The notes: a model not told the origin generated them from the letters alone. A stretch of DNA of 64,000 nt from Nitrospirota bacterium (GCA_040755395.1 JBFMAX010000004.1:248001-312000); one strand, 5' to 3'; positions 24,080-33,353 are shown, counted from the first letter of the stretch. Translations and numbers: made by a program.

Positions 24080-26104
24080 ATGCTGAACCTGTTGTGGTTG
24101 TTGCTCGGGTGCTATGCGCTCGGGATGCTGTCACCCCTGTGCCTGCGGCGGCCACAGGCGCAAGCGCTGGCCGCCCACCTGTTTGCCGCCGCCGGGACCG
24201 GAATCGGGGTTGGTCTTGGGATTCGGGGACTGCTCTCTGCGGAGCCGCTCGCCGCCGCGGCCGTATCGTCCCTGCCGCTGCTCACCTTTGCCATCAGGCT
24301 CGACCCCCTCGCCTCGTTCTTCCTGCTCACCGTCTCGCTCGTCGCCCTCGCCGTCTCAATCTACGCGATCGGCTACGTCCCGCACATCCGGGGCGGTGCC
24401 TCCGTGAAAGGACTCGGCGCGCTTTATAACGCCTTCTTGGCCTCGATGACGCTGGTGGTGCTGGCGGACAACGGCTTCTTCTTTCTCATTGTCTGGGAGC
24501 TGATGTCGCTGCTTTCCTATTTCCTGGTGGTGACGGAGCATGAGAAAGCGGACGTGCGCTACGCGGGCTTGTTCTACCTGATCATGGCGCACGTCGGCAC
24601 CGCCTTCATCCTCCTGGCGTTTCTGATCTTCTTCCAGCAGGTTGGGTCGTTTTCATTTGACGCGTTCCGGCATGCTGCCGCGCCTCTGCCGGAAGGGATG
24701 CGAACCCTCGCATTTGTCATGGCGCTGATCGGTTTCGGCGCCAAAGCCGGGATCGTGCCGCTCCACGTCTGGCTTCCCTATGCCCACCCGGCCGCGCCCT
24801 CGCATGTCTCGGCGCTGATGTCCGGGGTCATGATCAAGACGGCGATCTACGCGCTGGTTCGCGTCTACTTCGATTTCTTGGGCGGCCAGTTCCCGTGGTG
24901 GTGGGGGTTCGTGGTGCTCGTCGTCGGCGCGGTGTCGGCGCTGTTGGGCGTCATGTACGCGCTGATGGAGCATGATCTCAAAAGTCTGCTGGCCTATCAC
25001 AGCGTCGAGAACATCGGGATCATTCTGCTGGGGATCGGGGCGGGTATGATCTTTCAGACGTACGGGCTCAAGGAGTTAGCCGCGCTGGGCGTGCTGGCCG
25101 GGCTCTACCATACCGTCAATCACGCGACGTTCAAGGCGCTGCTCTTCTTGGGAGCCGGCTCGCTACTGTACGCGACTCACACGCGCAACTTGGAAGAATA
25201 CGGAGGCTTGCTCCGCCGCATGCCCTGGACGGGGCTCTTCTTTCTGATCGGAGCGGTCTCCATCTCGGCGTTGCCTCCTACGAACGGGTTCGTCAGCGAG
25301 TGGCTCGTCTTCCAAACTCTGTTTCTCAGTTTTCAGATTCCGGCCGTGCTGCTGAAACTGGTGCTGCCGCTCGCCGGGGCGATGTTGGCCCTGACAGGGG
25401 TGCTGGCGCTCGCCTGCTTTGCGAAAGCGTTCGGTATCTCGTTTCTCGCGCTGCCCCGGAGCACCCATGCGCGGCGCGCGCAAGAAGTGCCGGTCTCCAT
25501 GCGCCTCGGCATGGGTGCGCTGGCCGCGCTCTGCGTGCTGCTCGGGATCGGGCCGATGATGGTGGTGCCGCTGTTGGACCGGGTCGTCGCTCCGTTTGCG
25601 GGGACGGCGATCGGCGGCAAAGTGGTGGCGCTCGACGGCTGGGCCTTGGCGCCCGTGAACGTGGAATTTTCCAGTGTCTCTTCTCCGGCGATCGCCCTCG
25701 GATTGATCGCCTTGTCGCTCCTGGGCCTCGCGTTGGTCGCGGTGTTCGGCGGCCTGGCCAAGAAACGTTATTTCAAGACATGGGGTTGCGGGATCAACCT
25801 GACGCCCCGCATGGAATACACCGCGACCGGGTTCGTCCAGCCGATCAAGCGGGTATTCAGCGCGATCTATCGACCCACAGTGAAGTTAGAGGCGGAGATG
25901 CTCGAAGAGTCGCGCTATTTCGCCAAGCGGCGCCGGTTCGAAATCCATATTGAGCCGGTCTTCCAGAAATATCTTTACGATCCGGTTGTCCGGTTCTTTT
26001 CGACCATGGCCGACCGCCTGCGGGTCATCCAGGCCGGAAGTCTCCATCTCTACCTGACTTACATCTTCGTGACGCTCGTGATGTTGTTGCTCTTGGCTGT
26101 GTAG
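24080..26104 (+). CDS. hyfB: Hydrogenase-4 component B-like (NuoL-type) ion-pumping subunit
   Basis: A 674-residue polytopic membrane protein with the antiporter-like (proton-conducting) fold. Charged helices typical of the family are present: YFLVVTEHEK, GFGAKAGIVPLHVWLPYAHPAAPSHVSALMSG with the key lysine in FGAKAG and the His-x2-Trp-Leu motif, and LKSLLAYHSVENIGI. A C-terminal amphipathic extension (IEPVFQKYLYDPV) ends in another helix. It opens a seven-gene run with the order B-C-E-F-F-G-I, as in formate hydrogenlyase-2 and Ehr complexes. No strong ribosome site precedes ATG 24080. Confidence 0.9.
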   Translation: MLNLLWLLLGCYALGMLSPLCLRRPQAQALAAHLFAAAGTGIGVGLGIRGLLSAEPLAAAAVSSLPLLTFAIRLDPLASFFLLTVSLVALAVSIYAIGYVPHIRGGASVKGLGALYNAFLASMTLVVLADNGFFFLIVWELMSLLSYFLVVTEHEKADVRYAGLFYLIMAHVGTAFILLAFLIFFQQVGSFSFDAFRHAAAPLPEGMRTLAFVMALIGFGAKAGIVPLHVWLPYAHPAAPSHVSALMSGVMIKTAIYALVRVYFDFLGGQFPWWWGFVVLVVGAVSALLGVMYALMEHDLKSLLAYHSVENIGIILLGIGAGMIFQTYGLKELAALGVLAGLYHTVNHATFKALLFLGAGSLLYATHTRNLEEYGGLLRRMPWTGLFFLIGAVSISALPPTNGFVSEWLVFQTLFLSFQIPAVLLKLVLPLAGAMLALTGVLALACFAKAFGISFLALPRSTHARRAQEVPVSMRLGMGALAALCVLLGIGPMMVVPLLDRVVAPFAGTAIGGKVVALDGWALAPVNVEFSSVSSPAIALGLIALSLLGLALVAVFGGLAKKRYFKTWGCGINLTPRMEYTATGFVQPIKRVFSAIYRPTVKLEAEMLEESRYFAKRRRFEIHIEPVFQKYLYDPVVRFFSTMADRLRVIQAGSLHLYLTYIFVTLVMLLLLAV

Positions 26105-26170
26105 AAGACCGTTTCTCTCATTAATTTCGTTTATTGGGTTCAAGCAGATAAACCAAGCACACCGAGTTCC

Positions 26171-27121
26171 ATGCTGCAAGCCGCCATGTTGGTAGTCGCC
26201 CAAACGATCGTCTTGCTGGGGGTTTCCCCGTTCCTCGTAGGGCTCATTCGGAAGGTGAAGGCGCGCCTGCAACTGCGCCGGGGGGCGAGCGTCTTCCAGC
26301 CCTATGCCGATCTGGCCAAGCTCTTTCGCAAGCAGCCGGTCGTTTCGACCGCGACGTCATGGATCTTCACGGCGACGCCGTACCTCGTCTTCGCGTCCAC
26401 GCTGGCGGCCGGTCTCTTGGTCCCGGTCTTCACGTCCAGGATCCCGCTGAGCTTCGCGGGCAACATCATTGCGCTCGTGTACCTGTTGGCGCTCGGCACC
26501 TTCTTTCTCATCCTCGCCGGCCTGGACGCCGGCTCGGCCTTCGGCGGGATGGGGAGCAGTCGGGAAGCGATCGTGGCTTCGCTGACCGAGCCGGCCATGA
26601 TCATGTCCATCTTCGCCATCGCGCTGACTGCCGGATCCACGAATCTCTCCACCATCGTGCACAAGACCGCCTTGCTGGAAGGGATCGTGACCGATCCCTC
26701 GCCGCACCTGATGGCGCTGGCAGCGCTGTTCATTGTGGCCATCGCCGAAACCGGCCGGGTCCCGGTGGATAATCCCGCGACGCACCTTGAGCTCACGATG
26801 ATCCATGAGGCCATGATCCTGGAATATTCGGGGCGGTACCTGGCGCTCGTGGAGTGGGCGGCCGGTCTCAAGTTGCTGGTGTTCCTCACGCTGATCGTGA
26901 ACGTGTTTGCGCCCTGGGGGATCGCCACCGACATGGAACCGGTCGCGCTCACGGTCGGCCTTCTGGCCTATGTGGCGAAGGTCTCGGGGTTGGCCGTGGG
27001 GATCGGCGTTCTCGAATCCATGTTCGCCAAACTCCGGCTGTTTCGTGTGACGGAATTTCTGGGCGTCGCGTTCATCCTGGCGCTCCTGGGAATGATCTTT
27101 TTCTACGTTCTGAGAGGATGA
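26171..27121 (+). CDS. hyfC: Hydrogenase-4 component C-like (NuoH-type) membrane anchor subunit
   Basis: A 316-residue membrane protein of the NuoH/HyfC/HycD family, which connects the peripheral redox arm to the ion-pumping arm. Diagnostic motifs are KARLQLRRGASVFQPYADLAKLFRK near the N-terminus, and EAMILEYSGRYLALVEWAAGLK and TGRVPVDNPATHLELTMIHE in the loops facing the quinone/large-subunit interface. Eight helices can be traced. It lies 66 bases after the B component. The start at 26171 puts the first helix at the N-terminus; ATG 26186 is a possible alternative. Confidence 0.92.
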   Translation: MLQAAMLVVAQTIVLLGVSPFLVGLIRKVKARLQLRRGASVFQPYADLAKLFRKQPVVSTATSWIFTATPYLVFASTLAAGLLVPVFTSRIPLSFAGNIIALVYLLALGTFFLILAGLDAGSAFGGMGSSREAIVASLTEPAMIMSIFAIALTAGSTNLSTIVHKTALLEGIVTDPSPHLMALAALFIVAIAETGRVPVDNPATHLELTMIHEAMILEYSGRYLALVEWAAGLKLLVFLTLIVNVFAPWGIATDMEPVALTVGLLAYVAKVSGLAVGIGVLESMFAKLRLFRVTEFLGVAFILALLGMIFFYVLRG

Positions 27122-27122
27122 C

Positions 27123-27791
27123 GTGCCGTTTATCTCGTCTCAGATCGGTTCGCAATTGGTGGATCTTTGCTCCGCGCTGCTCCTGCTGGTCTGCTTCGGC
27201 ATCGTGGCGCAGCGGAGGCTTTTGGCCTGTGTGGACTTGTTCGCTCTGCAGTCGGGCTTCCTGGCGCTGACCGCGACTGTGGTGGCGTTTCTCACGGGCA
27301 TCCACCATATCTATGTCGCGGCCGCGCTCACCGTCGTGATCAAGGTTATCGTGATCCCCCGCATTCTCAAACAGGTCATCGAGCGGTTGAACGTGACGCG
27401 CGAGCTGGTCATGAACGTGAACATCCCCACCGGGTTGCTGATCTGCGGAGGGCTGGTGATGTTGGCCTTTTCCATCTCTCAGCCCATTATCCCGTTGGGA
27501 TTCCTGCTGACCCGGGATTCCCTCGCCATTGCTCTCGCGATCGTGCTGATCGGCTTCTTCACGATGATCGCCCGCAAGAAGGCCGTCACGCAGGTGATCG
27601 GCTTCCTGGTCATGGAGAACGGCCTGTTCCTCGGCGCCACCGCGGCCGCCTACGGCATGCCGCTGATCGTGGAGCTGGGCGTGTTCTTTGACGTGCTGGT
27701 GGGCGCCTTGATCATCGGGATCTATACCCATCGGCTGCAGGATGCCTTCGACACGGTGGATACGAGCAAGCTCACGATTCTCAAGGAGTAG
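27123..27791 (+). CDS. hyfE: Hydrogenase-4 component E-like (NuoK-containing) subunit
   Basis: A 222-residue membrane protein of the HyfE type, longer than NuoK because it has extra N-terminal helices. The NuoK-like part includes GFLVMENGLFLGATAAA with the conserved membrane glutamate, and ELGVFFDVLVGALIIGIYTHRLQDAFDTVDTSKL at the C-terminus. The lysine-bearing helix KVIVIPRILKQVIERL is typical of HyfE. GTG 27123 lies one base after the stop of the C component and follows GAGAGGA, so translation is coupled. It should sit between the H- and N-type subunits in the membrane arm. Confidence 0.9.
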   Translation: MPFISSQIGSQLVDLCSALLLLVCFGIVAQRRLLACVDLFALQSGFLALTATVVAFLTGIHHIYVAAALTVVIKVIVIPRILKQVIERLNVTRELVMNVNIPTGLLICGGLVMLAFSISQPIIPLGFLLTRDSLAIALAIVLIGFFTMIARKKAVTQVIGFLVMENGLFLGATAAAYGMPLIVELGVFFDVLVGALIIGIYTHRLQDAFDTVDTSKLTILKE

Positions 27792-27794
27792 CCC

Positions 27795-27878
27795 AGGGGA
27801 CTGGCGCCCTTCTTCCGGCGCCTGTCCCTTTCCAGCACGGGGACAGGCACCTGCTTCGCAGGAGCCAGTCCCCTCGCG
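27795..27878. repeat. Nested inverted repeat between the E and F genes
   Basis: AGGGGACTGGCGCC at the left pairs with GGAGCCAGTCCCCT at the right, and GCGCCTGTCCC pairs with GGGACAGGCACC inside. The long cruciform-like element splits the E and F genes, normally adjacent in such operons. It may be a small non-autonomous mobile repeat. Confidence 0.6.
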
Positions 27879-27955
27879 GGCGGATGGGCGCCCCGATTGG
27901 CGCCACCCGCATTTTCGTTGTGTAGGGGGTTGTTTTAAGGCTCGGGGAGACTGTG

Positions 27956-29437
27956 ATGGCCTGGTCGCTGCTCTTGCTTGTGACGACACCTGTTGCGGTT
28001 GGCGTCGGCAGCCTCCTCTTAAAAGATCGGCGCGCCGTGGACGCGCTGCAGTGCGTGCAGGCAGGCGCCCTCCTGGCGTCGGCCGTTCTGGTGGCCGGGA
28101 GCGTGGCCGTCGCTGGCGGCGTGTCGGCGGGTATGCTGCTGCAGGCCGACGCACTGAGCGCGTGGCTCGATGTGATCATCGGCCTGGTGGGGAGCACCGG
28201 GACCTTGTATGCGGTCGGTTACATGGGCGAGGAGATTGACCGCGGGCATCTGTCCTTGATGCGCTATCGGCGGTTCTTCTGTCTGTTCGATCTCTATCTT
28301 GCCGCCATGCTCACGGCCGTCAATCAGGAAAACATCGCCCTCATGTGGATTGCGGTCGAAGGCTCGACCCTCTCCGCGGCGCTGTTGATCGGGTTCGAGC
28401 GCAGCAAGGCCGCCTTGGAAGCCGGCTGGAAGTTCGTGATCTTAAGCTCAGTGGGTATCGCGCTGGCCTTGTTCGGGACCATTCTCGTCTACTATTCCTC
28501 CGAACATCTGCTGGGGGTGTCGAGCGAAGCGCTCCGCTGGTCCCAATTATATCGGGTGGCGGAAGGGTTGGATCCGACCGCCATCAAGCTGGCGTTTATC
28601 TTTGCCGTGATCGGCTACGGAACGAAGGCGGGGGTGGTGCCGATGCATACCTGGTTGCCGGACGCGCACGCCGAAGCACCGACGCCGGTGAGCGCCATGT
28701 TGTCGGCGAACATGCTGACGCTCGCGGTCTATGCCATTCTGCGGTTCAAGGCGGTGACGGATCGCGCCGTGGGCTCGGCTTTCAGCGGCAGCCTTTTGGT
28801 CGGACTGGGCTTGCTCTCGCTGGCCATCGCGGCGGCGTTCTTCCTCGTGCAGCGAGAATACAAGCGGCTGTTCGCCTATTCCAGCATCGAGCACATCGGG
28901 GTGGCGTTGCTGGGCTTCGGCATCGGCGGAGCAGGAACCTTTGCGGGGACCTGGCATCTGTTGAATCATGCCTTGGCGAAGTCCACGGCCTTTTACGGCG
29001 CAGGGCTGGTGTTCCTCCGGCATAATCACAAATTGCTCGACCGCGTGACGGGGCTGCTCGGTCAAATGCCCCTGGCGGGCGGGGCGATCCTGATCGCCGG
29101 CGTCGTGCTGGCGGGCCTGCCGCCGTTCGGACTGTTCGCCAGCGAAGTCTTGATCGCGGTCGCGGCGTACACGGCGGGACCGGAACTGGCCGGCGCGTTT
29201 CTGGTTCTGCTCGCGCTGGCCTTTGCAACGTTACTGTATCAGGTGCTCCGCATGACGTTGGGCTCGCCGGGGGAGGCGGGGCGCGCGCTGGGACCTCGGT
29301 GCCGCCTGTTCGCCGGCGTCGCCGTGGGAATCAACGTGGCGGTGCTGGGAGCGATCGGTCTTTACGTGCCGCCGGGGCTTGAGACCCTGCTCAAGTCGGT
29401 GGTGACGATTCTGGCCGTGACGGGTGAGGCGCCGTAA
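27956..29437 (+). CDS. hyfF: Hydrogenase-4 component F-like (NuoN/M-type) pump subunit, copy 1
   Basis: A 493-residue antiporter-fold membrane protein. Key blocks are WIAVEGSTLSAALLIGFERSK (conserved glutamate), FIFAVIGYGTKAGVVPMHTWLPDAHAEAPTPVSAMLS (conserved lysine) and QREYKRLFAYSSIEHIGVALLG. It should carry one proton or sodium channel. ATG 27956 is preferred over GTG 27953 because GGGGAGA lies at better distance. Its TAA stop shares a base with the ATG of the next gene, a second F-type subunit. Two consecutive F-like genes are an unusual addition compared with E. coli hyf. Confidence 0.9.
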   Translation: MAWSLLLLVTTPVAVGVGSLLLKDRRAVDALQCVQAGALLASAVLVAGSVAVAGGVSAGMLLQADALSAWLDVIIGLVGSTGTLYAVGYMGEEIDRGHLSLMRYRRFFCLFDLYLAAMLTAVNQENIALMWIAVEGSTLSAALLIGFERSKAALEAGWKFVILSSVGIALALFGTILVYYSSEHLLGVSSEALRWSQLYRVAEGLDPTAIKLAFIFAVIGYGTKAGVVPMHTWLPDAHAEAPTPVSAMLSANMLTLAVYAILRFKAVTDRAVGSAFSGSLLVGLGLLSLAIAAAFFLVQREYKRLFAYSSIEHIGVALLGFGIGGAGTFAGTWHLLNHALAKSTAFYGAGLVFLRHNHKLLDRVTGLLGQMPLAGGAILIAGVVLAGLPPFGLFASEVLIAVAAYTAGPELAGAFLVLLALAFATLLYQVLRMTLGSPGEAGRALGPRCRLFAGVAVGINVAVLGAIGLYVPPGLETLLKSVVTILAVTGEAP

Positions 29438-30981
29438 TGGGGACGGGTGCGGCTCCGGTTGCGGTTCTTCTCGGGGCGCCACTGCTTGTGGCGGGTCTGA
29501 GTTTGCTCACCAGGCGCGCTCAGGTGCTGCACGGGCTGAACCTGGCCACCATGACCGCGCTGGGCATTGCCGAGACGGCCGTGGTTCAACGCGTCTTGAC
29601 AGAGGGGCCCTTCACCGCGCTCTGGGGGCTTGTCTATCTGGACGCGCTGTCCGCCTTCATCCTGTTGATCATTACGGCGATCGGGCTCACGTGTTCACTA
29701 TATACATGGTCCTACCTCGACGAGTATGTGGCGCGGGGCGCGATCTCGCCGCGGCGGCTCAGCCGGTTCTTTGTCCTGTTTCATCTGTTTCTCTTCGCGA
29801 TGATCGCCGCGACGTCGGTGAACAACCTCGGCGTGCTCTGGGTCGCCGTCGAAGGAACCACGTTGGCCACCACCTTTCTCATCGCGTTCTTCAGAAAGCG
29901 CGAAGGCCTCGAGGCCGGATGGAAATACCTGATCCTCTGTTCGGTCGGGATCGCCTTGGCGCTGTTCGGGACCGTCTTGACCTATTACTCGTCGGTGCGG
30001 GTCTTCGGGGATGTCAGCGCGGCGCTGAACGTGACTACGCTTGAGGAAGCAGCCGGCCGATTGGATCCGCACGTGCTGAAGCTGGCGTTCCTCTTTATCC
30101 TGGTCGGGTACGGCACGAAGATCGGCCTCGCGCCCATGCACACCTGGGTTCCGGAGGCGTATGGCGAGGCGCCGGCGCCCGTCACGGCGATGCTGGCCGG
30201 CGTCTTGGAAACCGTCGCCGTCTACGCCGTCCTTCGCAGCAAGGCCGTCATGGACCATGCGCTTCCCGCGGAATTCACGGGCAACCTGCTGATGGTCTTC
30301 GGCTTGCTCTCGTTCGTCGTGGCCGCGCTCTTCATCCTGCTCCAGCGGGACTACAAACGCCTGTTCGCGTACTCGAGCGTCGAGCACATGGGCGTCGCGA
30401 TGGTGGGCTTCGGGGTGGGCGGCCCGGTCGGCACGTTCGGCGGGCTCTTTCATCTCCTTAACCACGCGTTGGCCAAGTCGCTCGCGTTTTTCTCGGCCGG
30501 CAACGTGCATCGCCGGTTCGGGACCCGCGAGATCGACCAGGTGCGCGGGTTGGCGGCCGTTCAGCCGCTGACGGCGGCGGCCCTGCTGGTCGCGGGCTTG
30601 GCGCTGGTCGGCATGCCGCCCTTCTCAATGTTCATGAGCGAGGTCATGATCGTATCGGCGCTGGCCAATCAGGATTTTGCCTCCGATACGCTTCACCTTG
30701 GAAGGTTCCTGACCATCACCATGACCGATGATGTGCGCGGTCTTGCGATCGTGACGCTCTTCCTGGTGTTCGCCGTCGCCCTGTTCGGCGGGTTCATGTC
30801 TCGCGTGGTCGCGATGGTCTGGGGAGCCCCGCCGGACGGGGTGAAGCGCGGCGAAGGATGGGAGATCGGACACGTGTCGTTGCTTCTGACGATCGCGGCG
30901 TTGGTCGGGCTCGGGATGGCGATGCCGGATCCGATGAAAGGGCTCGTGGATCGGGCGGTCTCCGTGTTGCTGAGGGAGTAA
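29437..30981 (+). CDS. hyfF: Hydrogenase-4 component F-like (NuoN/M-type) pump subunit, copy 2
   Basis: A 514-residue paralogue of the preceding protein, with the same landmarks: WVAVEGTTLATTFLIAFFRKREG, FILVGYGTKIGLAPMHTWVPEAYGEAPAPVTAML and QRDYKRLFAYSSVEHMGVAMVG. The start overlaps the upstream stop by one base. Together with the B component the complex would have three antiporter-type pump units, as many as respiratory complex I (NuoL, M, N). The large subunit gene begins five bases downstream. Confidence 0.9.
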   Translation: MGTGAAPVAVLLGAPLLVAGLSLLTRRAQVLHGLNLATMTALGIAETAVVQRVLTEGPFTALWGLVYLDALSAFILLIITAIGLTCSLYTWSYLDEYVARGAISPRRLSRFFVLFHLFLFAMIAATSVNNLGVLWVAVEGTTLATTFLIAFFRKREGLEAGWKYLILCSVGIALALFGTVLTYYSSVRVFGDVSAALNVTTLEEAAGRLDPHVLKLAFLFILVGYGTKIGLAPMHTWVPEAYGEAPAPVTAMLAGVLETVAVYAVLRSKAVMDHALPAEFTGNLLMVFGLLSFVVAALFILLQRDYKRLFAYSSVEHMGVAMVGFGVGGPVGTFGGLFHLLNHALAKSLAFFSAGNVHRRFGTREIDQVRGLAAVQPLTAAALLVAGLALVGMPPFSMFMSEVMIVSALANQDFASDTLHLGRFLTITMTDDVRGLAIVTLFLVFAVALFGGFMSRVVAMVWGAPPDGVKRGEGWEIGHVSLLLTIAALVGLGMAMPDPMKGLVDRAVSVLLRE

Positions 30982-30985
30982 GAAG

Positions 30986-32578
30986 ATGGCGGACGCAAAA
31001 GCGGCGGTCGCGTTGTTGCAACAGGCGTTTCCGAGCGCGGTGGTGGGCACCGGCGAGGTCCGCGGCACGCCGCTCGTTCGCCTGCAAGCCGACCAGGTGC
31101 CGCTGGTCGCGCACTACCTGCACACCAAACCGGATCTGCGCGGCAGCTTGTCGCTCCTTTGGGCGGTGGACCACCGGCCCCGCGAAGCGCGCTACGAGTT
31201 GTTCTATCTGTTCACGCTGGCCGAGCGGCGAGATTGGTTGGTGCTTGTGACGGAACTGCTGGGCAACACCCGGCAGTTTCGCTCCATCACGCCGTCGATC
31301 CACGCGGCCAAATGGTACGAGCGCGAGATCCGCGACATGTTCGGCATGATCCCCGTCGGGCATCCGGACATGCGCCGTCTGGTGCGCCATGAGCACTGGC
31401 CGAAGGGGACGCACCCGCTCAAGAAAGATTTCCGGTGGGACACCGTGCTCGCGCGGGCCCAGGGGGAGTATGCCTTCCGCCACATCGAAGGCGAAGGCGT
31501 GTTTGAGATTCCGGTCGGTCCGATCCACGCGGGTATCATCGAACCGGGCCACTTCAGATTCTCCGTGGCCGGGGAGCCCATCATGCAGCTTGAAGTGCGC
31601 CACTTCTGGAAGCACCGCGGGGTCGAAAAACTGTTCGAACAGATGACCCTGACCGACGCCGTATCGTTGGCCGAACGGGTGTCCGGTGACACGACCGTCG
31701 GCCACAGTCTCGCGTACTCTCAGGCGGCCGAAACGCTGCTGGGGGTCGAGGCGCCGCCGCGGGCGTGCTATCTCCGCAGTCTCTTCCTCGAGTTGGAACG
31801 TTTGCACAATCATCTGGGCGACGTCGGCGCGATCTGTAACGATACCGCGTACACGCTGGCCCATGCGCATTGCGGACGGATGAAGGAGCGCATCATGCAG
31901 CTCAACGATCGTTTGACCGGGTCGCGATTTCTGCGCGGCGTGATCCGTCCCGGCGGCGTCAACCTCGACTTGAGCGAGCGGCAACTTGAGGACGTGGCGG
32001 CGGAGCTCGATGTCATCGAGCCCGATTTCACGGAGCTCGAACGCATTCTGTTCGCCAATGCCTCGCTCACGGACCGGCTGGAGACGACGGGCGTGCTGAC
32101 CGAGCGAACCGCCTGGGACCACGCCGTGATGGGCGTCGTGGGCCGGGCGTCGGGCATCGATCGGGACATCCGGCGCGATCGGCCCTTTGCGGCCTATGGA
32201 GAACTTCAGCCCAAGGTGCCCGTCTATCGATACGGGGATGTCCGCGCTCGGATGCGCGTGCGGATGGACGAGATTCATGAATCGATGAGACTCATCCGGG
32301 AGATCCGCCGGCGGATCCCCACCGGGTCGGTGACGGCGACGCCGAGCCGAACACCGGGGGAGGGAGAATGGGCGTTGTCCGCGGTAGAAGGTTGGCGAGG
32401 CGAAATTCTCTATATGGTCATGGCCGGTGCGGGCGGGCGGATTCACCGGTGCAAAGTGCGCGATCCCTCGTTCGTGAATTGGCCGGCGATCCAGTGGGCG
32501 GTCCTGGGGAACATCGTCCCGGATTTTCCGTTGATCAACAAGAGCTTCAATCTGTCGTATGCGGGAAACGACCTCTGA
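30986..32578 (+). CDS. hyfG: Ehr-type large subunit (NuoC/NuoD fusion, HyfG-like) without Ni-Fe ligands
   Basis: A 530-residue fusion of a NuoC-like domain (residues ~1-165; SIHAAKWYEREIRDMFGM) and a NuoD/hydrogenase large-subunit domain (HFWKHRGVEKLFEQM, LFLELERLHNHLGDVGAICND). In true Ni-Fe hydrogenases two CxxC motifs bind the metal. Here the first reads RVSGDTTVGHS (S233, T236 in place of cysteines) and the second reads NLSYAGND (S524, G527), so the Ni-Fe site cannot form. This matches energy-converting hydrogenase-related (Ehr) complexes. Histidine and aspartate typical of quinone-type NuoD pockets are not obvious either. The electron donor or acceptor is unknown. Confidence 0.9.
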   Translation: MADAKAAVALLQQAFPSAVVGTGEVRGTPLVRLQADQVPLVAHYLHTKPDLRGSLSLLWAVDHRPREARYELFYLFTLAERRDWLVLVTELLGNTRQFRSITPSIHAAKWYEREIRDMFGMIPVGHPDMRRLVRHEHWPKGTHPLKKDFRWDTVLARAQGEYAFRHIEGEGVFEIPVGPIHAGIIEPGHFRFSVAGEPIMQLEVRHFWKHRGVEKLFEQMTLTDAVSLAERVSGDTTVGHSLAYSQAAETLLGVEAPPRACYLRSLFLELERLHNHLGDVGAICNDTAYTLAHAHCGRMKERIMQLNDRLTGSRFLRGVIRPGGVNLDLSERQLEDVAAELDVIEPDFTELERILFANASLTDRLETTGVLTERTAWDHAVMGVVGRASGIDRDIRRDRPFAAYGELQPKVPVYRYGDVRARMRVRMDEIHESMRLIREIRRRIPTGSVTATPSRTPGEGEWALSAVEGWRGEILYMVMAGAGGRIHRCKVRDPSFVNWPAIQWAVLGNIVPDFPLINKSFNLSYAGNDL

Positions 32579-32660
32579 GCGAATAGCTATGGCTGGTAGC
32601 CAACCGCTTCCAGCGATGAGCGTCTAGCTGGTAGCTGTTCGCTATTCGCTCTTAGCTGAG
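32577..32660. repeat. Palindromic word repeat (TAGCT/AGCTA words) before the I gene
   Basis: GCGAATAGCTATGGCTGGTA at the left mirrors TAGCTGTTCGCTATTCGCTC at the right, giving a long imperfect hairpin of 6-8-base words. It ends just before the ribosome site GGAGGAG of the small-subunit gene. Confidence 0.7.
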
Positions 32661-32672
32661 TTAGGAGGAGCC

Positions 32673-33194
32673 ATGTTTCGCATTCTGAAAAAAAGCCTGA
32701 AAACCGGCGTCGTGACCGGCCGGTATGCCGAGCCGGCCCCGGCAGAGATGCCACCCGATGCACCGGCGGTGGAGAAAACCAAGCCTTTCCGGCGCTCGCT
32801 GGCGATACGGGAGGTAGATACCGGCTCCTGTAACGCCTGTGAGATGGAAATGAATGCGCTGATGAACCCGGTTTACGACGCCGAACGTTTCGGAATTCAC
32901 ATTGCCGCGTCGCCGCGGCATGCCGATGCCCTGGTCGTCACCGGTCCGGTGACCGTGAATATGGAACGGGCGCTGAAGGATGTCTATACACAGACTCCCG
33001 ATCCGAAGGTTGTCATCGCCTTGGGGGACTGCGCCATCACCTGCGGCCTGTTCAAGGGGAGCTACGCCGTGACCGGTCCGGTCGAGAAACATGTGCCTGT
33101 GGATGTGCGTATTCCCGGGTGCCCGCCCAGGCCGGCGGAAATCCTACAGGCGTTGAGCCACATTCGAAAACGGTCCCACGACCGTCGCAGATGA
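32673..33194 (+). CDS. hyfI: Ehr-type small subunit (NuoB/HyfI-like), [4Fe-4S] protein
   Basis: A 173-residue NuoB/HyfI-type protein that holds the N2-like iron-sulfur cluster next to the large subunit. The four ligand cysteines can be seen: C53 and C56 in GSCNACEME, C120 in GDCAIT and C150 in PGCPPRP. The additional C124 is also common in this family. An N-terminal ~45-residue extension precedes the domain. AGGAGGAG marks ATG 32673. No HyfH/NuoI-type ferredoxin or NuoEFG module is nearby, so electrons must reach this cluster from an unidentified partner. Confidence 0.93.
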   Translation: MFRILKKSLKTGVVTGRYAEPAPAEMPPDAPAVEKTKPFRRSLAIREVDTGSCNACEMEMNALMNPVYDAERFGIHIAASPRHADALVVTGPVTVNMERALKDVYTQTPDPKVVIALGDCAITCGLFKGSYAVTGPVEKHVPVDVRIPGCPPRPAEILQALSHIRKRSHDRRR

Positions 33195-33337
33195 TCAGCC
33201 TTCGTTGAGTCCGGCTGGGCCCTCATCGTTTCTCTTCCCTCTTGATCGCTGTTTTCTTTCGAGAGCCTCATTGGCGCGTCCTGCCCCATTTTCCCTCGAC
33301 GGATGTCTAATCGTGTGGACAGTCGCAACGCGTTGAC

Positions 33338-33353
33338 AATCTTCGGAAAGATT
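33338..33353. promoter_or_regulatory. Palindrome AATCTT-N4-AAGATT
   Basis: A perfect six-base inverted repeat 145 bp upstream of the sigma-54 promoter at 33499, and partly overlapping a TTGACA hexamer (33333-33338) with no good -10 partner. It is a candidate activator or repressor site. Confidence 0.35.

Noticed and set aside
24080-33194. A functional group 4 Ni-Fe hydrogenase
   Set aside because: Both CxxC motifs of the large subunit are replaced and no Hyp maturation genes or ferredoxin-like HyfA/HyfH subunit are near. An Ehr-type complex fits better.
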